Source: Pocillopora verrucosa (taxonomy: Eukaryota > Cnidaria > Anthozoa > Scleractinia > Pocilloporidae). From it: a stretch of 64,000 nt of DNA. A program made the position numbers and the translations under genes. Below, piece after piece: positions 36,690 to 47,818 of this stretch. Below the pieces are notes generated by a model. That model ran no database searches. It saw nothing but the letters and a program-made list of their open reading frames with translations, and was not told where the DNA came from. The stretch spans positions 5,192,900 to 5,256,899 of the forward strand of contig NC_089325.1 in the NCBI RefSeq assembly GCF_036669915.1, read 5' to 3'. Positions within the stretch are counted from its first letter, which is position 1, and each line of letters starts with the position of its first letter.

Positions 36690-37806
36690 GTTAATAACCC
36701 CTGAGTAGCTGTCAAACGAGTCACCTGGAAAATTTAGATGCCTCCTAAGGCAAAAGAGTCCGGGAAATTTTTATACGGAGTCAGCGGTCTTGGATTTGGT
36801 CTTGCCGGCAGCTCGAACGAGGCCATGGACAAATCGACAGTCTAACATACCCTTATTCCCTCTTGTTCGCAATTTGGTGGTCTTGCCCTTGTCAAAATGC
36901 AAGTTTTCCCCCTTGGTATAATGAGAGCAGTGAAGAAAGCATAACGTTGCCTATCTCCCAGAGAATCCCATGACGTAAGTTATATCATAAAAACTTGTAT
37001 CGTCTGCAGCACAAACAGTACCGCGCGCCAGGCGTGTTCGAACTCAGGCGGGAAGTACGCGCGGTATCCAAACAAATCGAAACGAAACGAAAGCTGCCGA
37101 ATCCATGTGAGGATAGGTATAGATATGACTTCACAAACAAAGTGGTATCCGCGCAATAAGGGAGATGAAGCGTTTTGTTTCCATTTTCGTTATTCTTTCA
37201 GTTCTTGGAATTTGATATTTCCCACGGAACTTGCTCAAGAAAGTGCTTAATTATCTTTTCCGGAGAAGCTCGACCGACGTTGGCTATTTTCAACCTTGGT
37301 AGTCAAATATCTACGGCCATCTTGCTTTTATTTTATTTTTATTTTTAAAATAGATTCTGAGGGCCTTGAATGATTTAGTGGATCTATATATGACAAAGGT
37401 ATCGAGTGCCTTTGCTTTTCTTTTACTCTTTGATTTTTTTTTCATCGAGGGTTCTCTTTAAATTTTCTCAGCTGAAAGAGTACAGGAAGGAGTGAAGGAA
37501 TTGAGAAAGAAATGGGTGTGAGTGATAAAACTAAGTTGCGGTGGTGAGGGAAGAAAAATGTAATATTCTATTCTTTCGTTTGCCTGAACAAACTGAATTG
37601 CTTCCGTTTAGTTATTTAGATTTCAATGGTGTTTTCAAAGGTTTTTCGAAAAAAGAGTCGCTGAACGGCTTGCAAGAGAAACATTTCCCCCTTCGCACTC
37701 TAAATCCCAAACGTGCTAATTTTTTTGGACAATTATCAGGCCTGGTTACTGAGTTACTTTACCAACTGACACACGTCACGTGAATGTGTATGTGCGGCGA
37801 ACAATC
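36690..37806 (+). promoter_or_regulatory. Conserved upstream block, copy 4 (R4)
   Basis: Runs up to the R4 start codon. It shares 'tgacgtaagtta', 'ccgcgcgccaggcgtgttcg' and other landmarks with copy 3, and more weakly with copies 1 and 2. TGACGTAA is a CREB/ATF-type half-palindrome as well as a splice-donor-like string; which role applies cannot be told. Confidence 0.5.
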
Positions 37807-40800
37807 ATGGGTCTTCCCTCTGAGATTGTCATAAGAATTTTTCTAATCCCTTTGGTTGCTGTGAGAGGTGAGGGAGCCTTGTTTTGTTGGTTATTTGCAC
37901 GCTTCTTGTCTTAAGATGCAAAATCCAACCATTCCATTCCAAGCCTTGGGCATTACAGGTCCGAAATAGCTTGTACGATCGGAAGAAAATTTTACTCTTA
38001 TACTTTCTGAACAGAAGCCAAACATCAACAGTATAACTTCTGATTGTTGTCCGAAGAACGGTTTCATAGTTTTTTGGGACAGTTTGAAGCCAGAATGTGT
38101 GTAGCGTGTGCTAATCGCCATGACTGAAAACATTCGATTACTTAGCACCTTCGCATGATAAACAGTATACTTCTTATTGTGATTTCCTGACTTGTTGAAT
38201 TAAGCCACATTGTGTATCAACTGAAGGGAAGAATTTAACCATGTTTACAATTATGCTTGTAGGGGAGAGTGTGCTGAACCTAGATGGCAGTATTACCTTG
38301 CCGACTGAAAATATCACCGTATCTGAACACCAAAGTGACATGATCTTGACAGCTAACATCACCCTCCCAGATGATACCGCATCGGTCGGAAATGTCCTGG
38401 TGTACGTCTACACAGAAGATGATATTGGCGGTCGCCTCTTTTCTCACCCTGTGAATACTTCTGGCACCACTCAAGCCTCGCCAGAAGCGCAGATGGTGCG
38501 CAAATTTAAGTTAGAGACTGCCAATGTTACTCTAGCCTCTCAACTTACCAAAAACTCTACCACAAATCGGTTTAAAGTTCGAGCAGTGTTTAAAATTGCT
38601 CTGTCTTCTTCGACGCTTTACCTGCAGTCATTAATGATCAGAAAGATCCTTTTTGTTGTCACTTCTTACGGCAAAGATGATCATCAAAATGAAAAGCTGT
38701 ATTTGATTTTTTACTCAAAATCAGGTGAGATTTACTTTTGTTTAGTTGTGTTCCATATTAAGTAAGCTCAGTCCCAAGTAGTGCACCCGTTGATAACTTA
38801 TTTCTTCAGTTATAATATACATGAAAAAATTATGCACATTTGATTGGTTGGAAACGAGTGCATAATAACATAATTTTGAGTGCAATTTGGTGTTAATATG
38901 CACAAGTTAGTTTTCCAAAGACTACAAATTTCCTTGCCCTATGGGCTCATGCAATTTTGTTGTTGTGGAAAAATTTACTTGTGCTTATTAACACCAAATT
39001 GCACTCAAAATCATGTTGTTACCTAAAAGTATTTACTACTCTAATCTGCTTTTTCCCTGGAAAATGTTGATAATTAAGTGCAAAGTATTGTTAGTTAGGA
39101 ACATCTAAAAAGGTCGAGTGTCAGGAAGCAGATACTGCTTCCCAAAATAAGTTAGTTTGGATTACTCATATATCATAATGTACAAAATCTTGATACTTTT
39201 CCACCAAAACTGAGTTTGTTGATTATTGTACCTTCCCCACTAGTATTAAGTAATGTATCATCATCATCTTGATTTTTAAACTTAGGAAATGTATGGAGAA
39301 TATGCATACTGATGTTAGGGTGTAAAGGGTTAATTTGTCATTATATGTGACATTACTAGAATTGACAACAATTGATAGAGAAAGCAAACAAACAAACAAA
39401 CAAAGATTAATGGCAAGGGAACCTACATATAATAAAAGCCATATACCTTTTGAGCTTTAAGAGGGACTAACATCTGATTTCTCCAAACAATATCAGCCCA
39501 AAATCACACATTAAAGTCACAAGAATAGAGGCAATGATCACTGACTAAAGTAGCTCTTGATTGTTAATCAAGTTCTCCTTATCTGCACCTTGGGAAATGT
39601 ATGGATAACAGTATGTAGAATATGTATACTGATGTAAAGGTGTAGAACTTTGTAATGGGCCTTACACACCATAGCCTCTGTGGCTCAGTGGTAGAGCATC
39701 AGAACACGGAATCCTAAGGTCTGAGGTTTGATTGCTTATGGGAATTAACTCAAAATCTTTTCCTTGTTCCATGCTCATGACAAGACAAAAAAAAACATCT
39801 TTCTCTATTTCTTTACCAAATCCAAAACTTACCATCTTTCTTATTTTATTTACAAGATTATATAAGTATGACTGTCTTCTTGTTAAACTGTTTCTTTCAG
39901 AAGACTTTGAACATTCCCAGCTACCAATTTCTGGCGGCTCTCCCATGCACTTCCCACAGATTGTACTCCTTATGCTCTTTGTTTTGGTGTGGTTCTGGTA
40001 GCAAGTGACTGATATATTATGATGTTATAGATACCCACTCCCAGGGTCCTATGTGTGTGTGGTCCGTGAAAGATTTGTGTTAAATTAAGGTGGCTGGTAA
40101 CAGTTTCCAGTAATTTTTTAAGACTTATGAGTTTGATGGATCATTATAACCATTCTATACCAGTTGACACCAAAATCATGGTATCAACAAACTGCCCAAT
40201 CATCGGGGAACAAGTTGCTGTTAATTTCGTGGCACAATAGGTTACCATAGCAACAATATGGCCTGCTAAAAACACCCTTAATTTTAGCATTAAGCGCTTA
40301 TAACTCAAAAATGAGCTTGGTGACCCCCATTTTTTATTATCGAATTGTAATTAACATGATAAGATGCAACTTTTTGCAAAGTTTAAAAAAATTATGCGGA
40401 GGGGGTTCAGAGCCACCTTAAATTTTCGAAATCTCTCTAATTCTCAACTAAATTGTAAGCATACTTTTTGTCACAGCTCCACCATCAGCACCAAGAAATC
40501 TTAAAACACAAACAGTATTTGATGATGCAGCAATTTATATCAAACTGAAATGGGATCCCCCATCAACAGATGGTGGCACAGAAATCAAGCGTTATGTTAT
40601 TCAATATGTGGCTAAAGGTCTCTCGTGGAAGTCACCAAACGAAGCCGAAACTACAAGTACTGAGTATGGTGACCTGAGACTTCCAAATGGAAAGTACAGT
40701 GCTAGAGTCAGGGCCCAGAACAAGGCAGGCTTAGGACCCCCTTCAAATGAAGTGATTATAGATCTTGGTAAGTCTATGCTTTTGACCCTATATGGTGTAT

Positions 40801-40892
40801 ATCAGGGGTGATTCTGTAAGGAGTAATTTGATGCTGGTCACTCTCAGGGGTCAGAGTTAAAATGTTACATATATATATATATACACATACAT

Positions 40893-40962
<70 letters not shown>

Positions 40963-43945
40963 TTTAATCTTTGACCCCAGAGAGTGACTAGCATCAAATT
41001 ACTCCTAACAGAATCACCCCTGAATCACACATTAGGATCTCGTATTGATTATCAATAATCCAGACTTGGTTCTCATGGTCTCATTTTTTAAAATATTAAT
41101 TGTTTACTTTTAGATCTGTAACCACTTTTTCCCATCAAACAAAGCAGTTGTACTGAAACAGTTTGACTCAATTCTGTAAATTAGAGCAGCTGCAAAGAAT
41201 GATAGAGTTAAATAGTATAGTTAACAGGGGTTACTCTTTAAGGATAAAAGTCCTCTTTACTATCTGTTGTATGAACATCTGTATATTTAACTTAAAACCC
41301 CAAGAATTAATAATATTTTTCCTTGAATATTTCTGATCAATTTCTTTTATCCTGTTTCACAGAGACAACACTGTTAGTGAGGCCTACATCTCCAAGTGGT
41401 GACATTAACATTCTGTTGAGTAGCTTAACAACCTCAGGTAGAGTTTATTGCAAAATAATTATTAATCTAGTCATTATTTAGGTTAAATAGCGGGCCTGCT
41501 ATCAGTACCCTTTAAATTAAGAAGTTCTGTTGGGTTCTCCTCAGTGAACTTGGAGTTTTATTTTAGTGAGAAGTTTTGAACACTTTATTTTACACTAGCT
41601 GTATGACAAGAATTATCCTACTTAGAATACCTACTCTTTTCCATGTGAGTGAAATTTTTTTTTTGTGAATGTTGTTTTTTTTCTAACAGTGGTTCCATCC
41701 CCAGTACACTCTACAGTAGCTCTTTCCTCTCCAGGTGTTCAAGAGACTGATAAGCCACCAGCTACAGGTATGGTAAAATTATCTAAAGTGGATTTAATTT
41801 CTATTACAACTTCTACCCAGTAAGAGAGATTATATAGTCATTAAATGCATTCCAGGTTTTCATTCAGGTTTACGACACTAACTTAGACAGAAGGGTCATG
41901 AAAATTGTTTATTGGGAAATTATCAACCCAAGAATTTTGAATAATGACAAACAAGAAACATGTGGTAGGCAGGGTGGCTTATCAGTGGTTCAGTATGATG
42001 AACTCTGGATTGAGAGGTCTGAGTTTGAGGTCTAATTGGTCATTGTGTTGTTTTCTTGGGCAATTTGCTCAAGAAGACTACACACTTTACTCTCATAGTA
42101 TCTAATGTCTCCATCCAGGAGTATAAATGGGTACATTCAAACCTTGATTATCTAGACCTTGATAATCCAGATTTTTTAATTCACATTTTTCAATTATCTG
42201 GGACTCAAATAGAACATGATGTAAAGAAGCAATGTTGAGGCTATTTAATTAATGCTCTTCAAAGATTGATAGAATTAGCAATGTGCAAACATTGTAGCAG
42301 CTTGAAACAAACCAAGTTGTGTCAACATTTTAGATTGCAACATGTTGTAGGTAAGCTTTTGTCAATAACTTCATGAAAATTCTTCTCGAAGATGTTAACA
42401 ATAATGAACAATGATTGAAATGATGTGTACTCAGTTTTGTTTTTGGCTCATCAATATTCATATTTTCAATTGCCTGGACTCTTGATTATACATCTCAGTC
42501 GTCACGAGTCGGAATAATCAAGGCTTAACTGCAATGGAATAATAACTTGCTGATAAAAATCTGGGGGGTTACATTCCAGTGGACCTTAATTTCTTCCTTT
42601 ATTTTAAGTTATTGTGTAAAAGTGGGTAAACAACCCCATGAATGTATTACTAAGTTTTCATTTCATGTCATTTCTTATTTTTTGGAACAACTAACATAAA
42701 TGAGGCCATCATTGCTGCTCCTATTGTGGCTGTAGCATTAGTCCTAATAGTCTCATTATTGTGCTGTTACTAGAAAAGGAAGGGCAGAAAAAATGATGCC
42801 ACAAAGACTGCTGTGCAATCAGTGTCTAAAAACAGTGTAGAAAATACTTTGGGATCCTCTGTTTAGAGGAAATGTATTAACATAGAGCAGCTTCTCCATC
42901 TTGCTTTAACCCTTTAACTCCCGGATCAAATTTGTCATTCTCCTGACTGTCAACCATGCAATTCTCATAATGTTTGTTCAGAGAATTTAGTATTGGATCA
43001 TCTTATTATCCCCAAATTCATATTTTACTTGATTGTCATCTCTTATCTGGTTGATATTGTAAGAAGAAATTCTGTCTTGGTCACTCATGGGAGTTAAAGC
43101 GTTAAGTGCATATATATTTTTCGGTAATTGTGAAGAAGAGCTCCCCAAAAAACCTGTCGGCCGACAGTCGACCGACAGTCTACCGACAGGTTAAGAAAAA
43201 AGAAAAATTGTGTTAACGTTTCACGGACAAGCTACCGACAAGCTACCGACAGGTTACCGACACATTACCAACAGTCGGCCGACTGTCGGCCGACTGTCGG
43301 CCGACAGGTAGCCTATATTTCAGGCAAAACCTGTCGGCCGACTGTCGGCCGACAGGTTTTTTGGGGAGCTCTTCTTCACAATTACCGCCAGGCCACCAAC
43401 TACAGGTCTGGTAAAATTATGTTTAGTAGATTTAATGTTCATCACAACCTCTGACTAGAAGGGTAATGAGAATTGTTGACTGGGAAATTATCAACCCAAG
43501 AATTTGAATGATGACTCAAAAGAAACATGTGGGAGATGGGGTGGGGTATCAGTGTTAGTACATTGAACTCCAGGTTGAGAGGTCTGGGTTTGAAGCCTAA
43601 TTGGTCATTGTGTTGTGTTCATGTGTAATTTAATTTATCCAATTAGGCTTGACTGTAATGGAATAATTTGTTACTAATAACTTTCTCCCCTATTTTAAAA
43701 GATTGTCTAAAAGTGTTTAAATAATCCTGAAAATAATCCCATGAACGTGTAACTAAGTTGTTTTTTCATGTCATTTCTTATTTTTAGGAACAGGCAACAG
43801 ATATGAGGCTATCATATCTGTTCCCATTGTGGTTCTTGCTGTATTAATAGCATTACTGTCTTGGTGTTACTGCAAAAGAAGCAGAAGACAAAGTGATCCT
43901 GAAAACATTGCTGTGCAATTAGATTTTAGTGAGTCAACAGTGTAG
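37807..43945 (+). CDS. R4: receptor-like gene with FN3 domain, membrane form
   Basis: Exons 37807-37867, 38263-38724, 40477-40767, 41363-41437, 41690-41767, 43788-43945 join to 1125 nt, 374 aa, all phase 1. Exon 1 is a signal peptide (MGLPSEIVIRIFLIPLVAVR). Exon 2 (154 aa) is collinear with R1 exon 2, same length, with conserved DGSIT, LPTEN, NTSGTTQASPE and NVTLASQLTKNSTTNRFKV. Both R1 cysteines are replaced here (SSSTLY, TSYGKD). The 97-aa third exon is a fibronectin type III domain (PPSAPRNL, LKWDPPSTDGG, YVIQY, YSARVRAQNKAGLGPPSNEV). Two stalk exons follow, then a helix (IISVPIVVLAVLIALLSW), a basic border CKRSRR and a short tail. The exon order is inferred; the GPI-type exon at 39901 offers another end. 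Confidence 0.75.
38877..39020. repeat. Hairpin (MITE-like) inverted repeat
   Basis: Arms of about 43 bp (38877-38919; 38976-39020) are reverse complements sharing 'gagtgcaatttggtgttaat', with a loop of about 56 bp. It lies in the R4 intron after the ectodomain exon. Confidence 0.65.
39670..39840 (+). repeat. tRNA-derived SINE
   Basis: The head 'gcctctgtggctcagtggta' and 'ggtctgaggtttgattgct' are box A and box B of a tRNA-like promoter. The body contains 'ttccatgctcatgacaagac', seen in cnidarian SINEs as I recall. It ends about 60 bp before the GPI-type exon, so it may supply branch-point or polypyrimidine context. Confidence 0.6.
39901..40001 (+). CDS. R4 alternative terminal exon: GPI-anchor-type tail
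   Basis: After a good acceptor ('tgtttctttcag') the phase-1 reading is EDFEHSQLPI, SGGSPMHF, then PQIVLLMLFVLVWFW and TAG. A small-residue cluster (S-G-G-S), a short polar spacer and a C-terminal run of about 14 hydrophobic residues with no basic residue after it are the signature of a GPI-attachment signal. Joined to exons 1 and 2 it gives 207 aa, signal peptide plus ectodomain, without FN3 or stalks. It lies between exon 2 and the FN3 exon, so use requires alternative splicing and polyadenylation. No counterpart was seen in R1. Confidence 0.6.
40803..41023. repeat. Inverted repeat with an (AT)n core
   Basis: Arms 40803-40860 and 40966-41023 (about 57 bp) are reverse complements, sharing 'gagtaatttgatgctggtca' with few mismatches. 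The centre is about 85 bp of AT/ACAT microsatellite. MITE with repeat expansion inside; it lies in the intron after the FN3 exon. Confidence 0.7.
42685..42866 (+). pseudogene. Dead membrane exon upstream of the R4 terminal exon
   Basis: Similar to R1 exon 6 and R4 exon 6: NEAIIAAPIVAVALVLIVSL then CCY and TAG. The acceptor AG is changed to GG ('attttttgg'), and the stop precedes the tail, while tail similarity continues to 'ggatcctctgtttag'. Both lesions agree that it is unused. Confidence 0.65.
42902..43102 (+). repeat. Dispersed MITE-like repeat, full copy
   Basis: From 'ccctttaactcccgg' to 'actcatgggagttaaagcg'. It is followed by 'gttaagtgcatatatattttt', which matches the R1 3' flank at about 7003-7020. 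Confidence 0.6.
43132..43387. mobile_element. 256-bp palindromic MITE
   Basis: The ends are perfect reverse complements for about 50 bp, starting cggtaattgtgaagaagagc. The inside is built from 'ctgtcggccgac' and 'ccgacagtcg' units in both directions. It has no coding capacity and no clear target duplication. Confidence 0.75.
43388..43405 (+). pseudogene. Truncated stalk exon beside the MITE
   Basis: 'ggccaccaactacag' plus a donor gtctgg is the 3' end of a 78-bp stalk exon, as at 19065-19079. The 5' part is missing and is replaced by the palindromic MITE. The intron behind it (43410-43640) matches those after 4640 and 19079. Confidence 0.6.
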
Positions 43946-44039
43946 AGCCTAAGGAAATTACTTCCCTTGTTTAGTGAGAAATGTATTTACATATAGCAGC
44001 TTCTCCATCTTGCCTTAAGTGCAAGTATGTGTTTCTGAA

Positions 44040-44620
44040 TCAGAGAGGGTTGAGAAATTATTAGTATAATCTTTATTTAAGCACGAAACAATTCATCAGC
44101 AATTACATTAACTAAAACTATTTAAAAATTAAAACACTAACTAATAACTAAAAGCTGTTTGTGTTATAGAGTGGCATTGATCTTGCGTTTAAATAACCCC
44201 AGAGACTCTGTGTTCCTTATATCACATGGAAGACTATTCCATAATGTGGCTCCACTATAGCTAAAGCTTTTTCGATAATAGTTAGTGCGAGGTAGAGGAA
44301 CATTGAGTTTATTTTCAGAGTCCCTGAGGTCATAAGCAGAGTTACGCCATCTAAACTTAGAATTAAGATATTCAGGAGCTAGCCCGTGCAGACATTTGAA
44401 AACCATGGTAACTCTATGAATTTCCTGCTGGCTTGTCAGATTTTTCCAACTTAAAAATTCAAGCAGCTTAGTTGCATCGGCATCATAGCTGGAAAATGTC
44501 AAAACACGGGCTGCTCTAATCTGTAATTTCTGCAGCTTATCTCGTAGCGTTATTCCACAGCTACCCCAGACAATGTCACAGTAATCAAAGTGAGGTTTTA
44601 CTAAAGCTTGGTAAAGCAGA
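44040..44620 (-). pseudogene. LINE (CR1/L2-like) 3' coding fragment
   Basis: The minus strand reads ALVKPHFDYCDIVWGSCG, then LQIRAARVLTF and an ORF ending SGATLWNSLPCDIRNTESLG plus FKRKI. This is the conserved C-terminus of cnidarian non-LTR reverse transcriptases. It is 5'-truncated near 44630 by the adjacent MITE and is not functional. Confidence 0.7.
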
Positions 44621-44634
44621 TGTATTCAATACCT

Positions 44635-44842
44635 CAACCCTTTAACTCCTATGAGTGACCAAGACAGAATTTCTCCTTACATTACCAGTAAACTATCAAC
44701 CAGGTAAGTGATGAGACTAAAGAAAAATATCAATTTGGGGATAGTTAGTTGATCCAATACTAAATTCTCTGAACTAACATTATAAGAATTGTATGGTTGA
44801 CAATAAGGAGAATTACAAATTTGATCTTGGAGTTAAAGGGTT
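44635..44842 (-). repeat. Dispersed MITE-like repeat, reverse copy
   Basis: Reverse-complement copy running 'ccctttaactcctatgagtg' to 'gatcttggagttaaagggtt'. Both ends carry the ggagttaaaggg motif, so this copy shows the element is TIR-like. Confidence 0.6.
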
Positions 44843-44859
44843 AACCAAGATACACTGTG

Positions 44860-45390
44860 AGGACTGTAATACATTGCAGGAACATGTTGCAGAGACAAAT
44901 CCTCTTGAATTTTGTGCATAAAAGCAAGTGACACAAATTGAAACTGGTTTGCAATTGGATTTGAGCATTTCATGGAAGTTTTAAAATGAGCCATACATGG
45001 ACCTCAAATTTTAAAGCTGTACAATTTGTTGCAGTGACTTCTTTAAGTGTCATGAAGGATTATACTTGCTTTATTTAACTTTCATTTATTTATAATAATT
45101 ATTATAATGAATGGATGAATTATTGTACTTTGTATGAGTATTAGACTATGAAGCTTTGTTTTGTTGGTATGATAAAGATTTGAGTTTTTGAAACAATTCT
45201 TTTTCTTCAATTTGAATGGAATTAATGGAAAGTTTCAATTGGTTTGCTTGAAAAGTGAGAGTAAGGTTATGAATTAATTTTTGTTATTATTCAATTATGT
45301 GTTTCTGCAAAAATAAGCTATGAATATTAAGAATGCTTTTAAAAAGCTTCTAGAAAAATAGAGTTATTTAACATGAAAGAGTGATACAAT
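44860..45390. other. No recognisable feature
   Basis: AT-rich spacer between the + strand and - strand receptor groups. Confidence 0.5.
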
Positions 45391-45640
45391 TTAGTAATGA
45401 TGATGATAATAACATTTTATTTATGTAGCATTATTTCTATTGCTATTCAATAGCGCTTTACAATAACTTGAAAGTCCCAACTGGCAGGAAGCAAACCAGG
45501 TGGTTATTTACACAGCACAGCCAAGGGGTTGAACTCAGGGCGACCAAAAACAAATGTAGTGAATGGCAAGGTGGAGGACTTAAAACTGGGACCACCAAAT
45601 TACAAGTCCAGGGCCCTAACCACTTGGCCACACCACCTAA
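45390..45640 (-). repeat. tRNA-derived SINE
   Basis: On the minus strand the head reads 'ggtggtgtggccaagtggtt', and box B is weak ('agttttaagtcc'). The tail runs through 'gcgctattgaatagcaatag' to 'tcatcatcat' near 45390. Confidence 0.55.
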
Positions 45641-45699
45641 AATGTTTAACAACCAAATGGTTGTTAAAATTTTCCCTTTGCTAAATACACTATCCTAAT

Positions 45700-47760
45700 T
45701 AGGATTAGAATAAAATATAATATGGTTTGGATTGAATAGGAAATTAAATTCTCTTTGTATGATTGCTACAGATTGGGAATATTTTAGGGAAAAAAATTTG
45801 TAAGGGCAGGAATGAAGTTAGTGAATTTATAGTGAAAATTTAAAGGGATAAAAAGGTCAGGAGAAACTGACCTTATCAACCTGTTTCAGTGCTATTGATA
45901 GCTGTAAGAAGGTTTTTTAGTTTTTCAGATGCATTAACCTTAAAATCATAACAAAATTCCTTCTTCACAAGGGATTTTTTGTTTTTTGGTCATGACACCT
46001 ACTACAGGTAACCCTAGCTCATACAATGAGCCTAATATAGGTGATTCGTATGTAAAGGTAGGGTAAAGATGATGGATTTGTATGGGAATGGATTTAAAGC
46101 CTGATGATGTAGTTTTTAATAAAAAGTTTCTTACTTACATTTGTTCTTTTGCATTTTGTGAGTTTTCCACGCTGACTTACAGAGGTTTATGCACCAATCA
46201 GTTTACAGCTTCAACATCCACACCTCCAAACCCCCCTCCTCCCCCTTCTTTTCCATGCTCCCAGGAAGGACATTTGAACCTTGACTGGGTGGGGTGGGTA
46301 ATTTAAAGCAGTGGGAAAACATGAGTTTTGATTCTAAATATGGAGGATTTTGAAGGTAAAGAGTCAGCTTTCGGGGTCATTTAAGCTCCAATTTTCTTTA
46401 CCAAATCCTCAAAAGTTCAAATTTGCAGAGGGTTGCCCAGGAGAAAGGAGGGGGGATGTTTGAGCTTCTATTAGATCAACTTATTGGTAATTTTCTGCTC
46501 TCCTCTCTATGGAGGGCTTTTTGTGATGCAATGACCAGGAAACACATTGCAATCACATGAGGTACCATCTCATGTTTGGTTTTTAACAGTACTGTAACAA
46601 GAGTGCTTCTCTTTAGAATAGGACTGAAAAAAAACTGGCCAATTATTGGCTGAAGCTTGGACCTTTTGACCCAGAGTGTAGCAAGGTTATTCTGGGGCCT
46701 GGGTGAATCTTGCTATTTGATCAAAGAAATGAACATTTCTTACTTTTATTAAGATGACTTCTTCTTAATCAGATAGGGGTATCTTTGCACAACTTAGGAG
46801 AGAATTTAAATGCATACAGTCCTCTAAGCTCATAAGTGCTAGTCTCCCAACGGTTTGGAAGTAGGTTGGATAGGTAAGGACTTGACATGGAATAATTTCC
46901 AGAGCATTGGACATGAAAATAATGAATCTTACAGCCTGAGCAGGCAAGCCCTTCACTGGCTGATGAAAAACCACCCAGTGTCATCACCCCACCTCCCCCT
47001 AACCAGATTTATCTTTTCAGATCTTGAATGGGCTAAAAATTGATTAAAAATTACACAAAATATGCAAAGTTTATTATCCATTACAACTGCTTATCCTAAT
47101 ACCACAAACAAAATAGGAAAACATTTATTACATCATCACAACTACAATAATGTCTCCTGCTATAACAATACGACACATTTATCTCTACAGTTTACATCAA
47201 AAAAGCCATATTTGCTTACATCAAACTTAGTGCAAGAATACTGACTTCCATTCACCTGACAAAAAAGTTATTAAAATATAAAAATATGTCCTCATTGAAA
47301 CAGTGCACAACAGTACTTACCAGTACTAACACCAGTTTATTCAAGCTTTATAAGAATCTTCCAGTCAATTAAAGTACAGTAGAACTCCATTAACTCAGAA
47401 CATCCCACTAACCTTAACAAAATCTGATTTCCTCTGGATTTTACCCCATTTCTTCAGTCATTTATTATCAACAAACTTGAACTCAATAAACTTGAACTCT
47501 CGTTAACTCAAACTAATTTTACTTTCCCACATCTCAAATTTGCCCCATAATGACTGTTGATTGTGCAAGCTACAATGGGGTAGTCTCTCATGTAATAGCA
47601 TAGGTTAATTATTAAGAAGACTACACCTAAGAAAGAAAAAAATTCAATCCAGCTTATCAATTATTTCAAAACAAGATAATTGAGATTCAACACCCAGCCC
47701 CAACAGCTTGTACTATTTTGTAAAATGCAACACAATCACTCAGTTGAAATAACTTTACCT
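45700..47760. other. Intergenic; weak repeat only
   Basis: 46190-46600 contains C-rich and G-rich stretches that resemble the 21360-21660 part of the terminal block, possibly inverted. ORFs at 46082-46306 and 46765-46987 have no recognisable domain or splice context. Nothing else was seen. Confidence 0.4.
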
Positions 47761-47774
47761 TGGGTAGCCTTGTA

Positions 47775-47787
47775 TTAATATTTTTGT

Positions 47788-47818
<31 letters not shown>

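Noticed and set aside
39670-39745. tRNA-like sequence with box A and box B
   Set aside because: Acceptor-stem ends do not pair and a SINE body follows directly; called a SINE, not a tRNA gene.
43132-43387. CRISPR-like or bacterial repeat array
   Set aside because: Repeats are inverted and overlapping, without regular spacers, in a eukaryotic context; it is a palindromic MITE.
46765-46987. Minus-strand ORFs of about 70 codons
   Set aside because: No domain, overlapping frames, no splice context.
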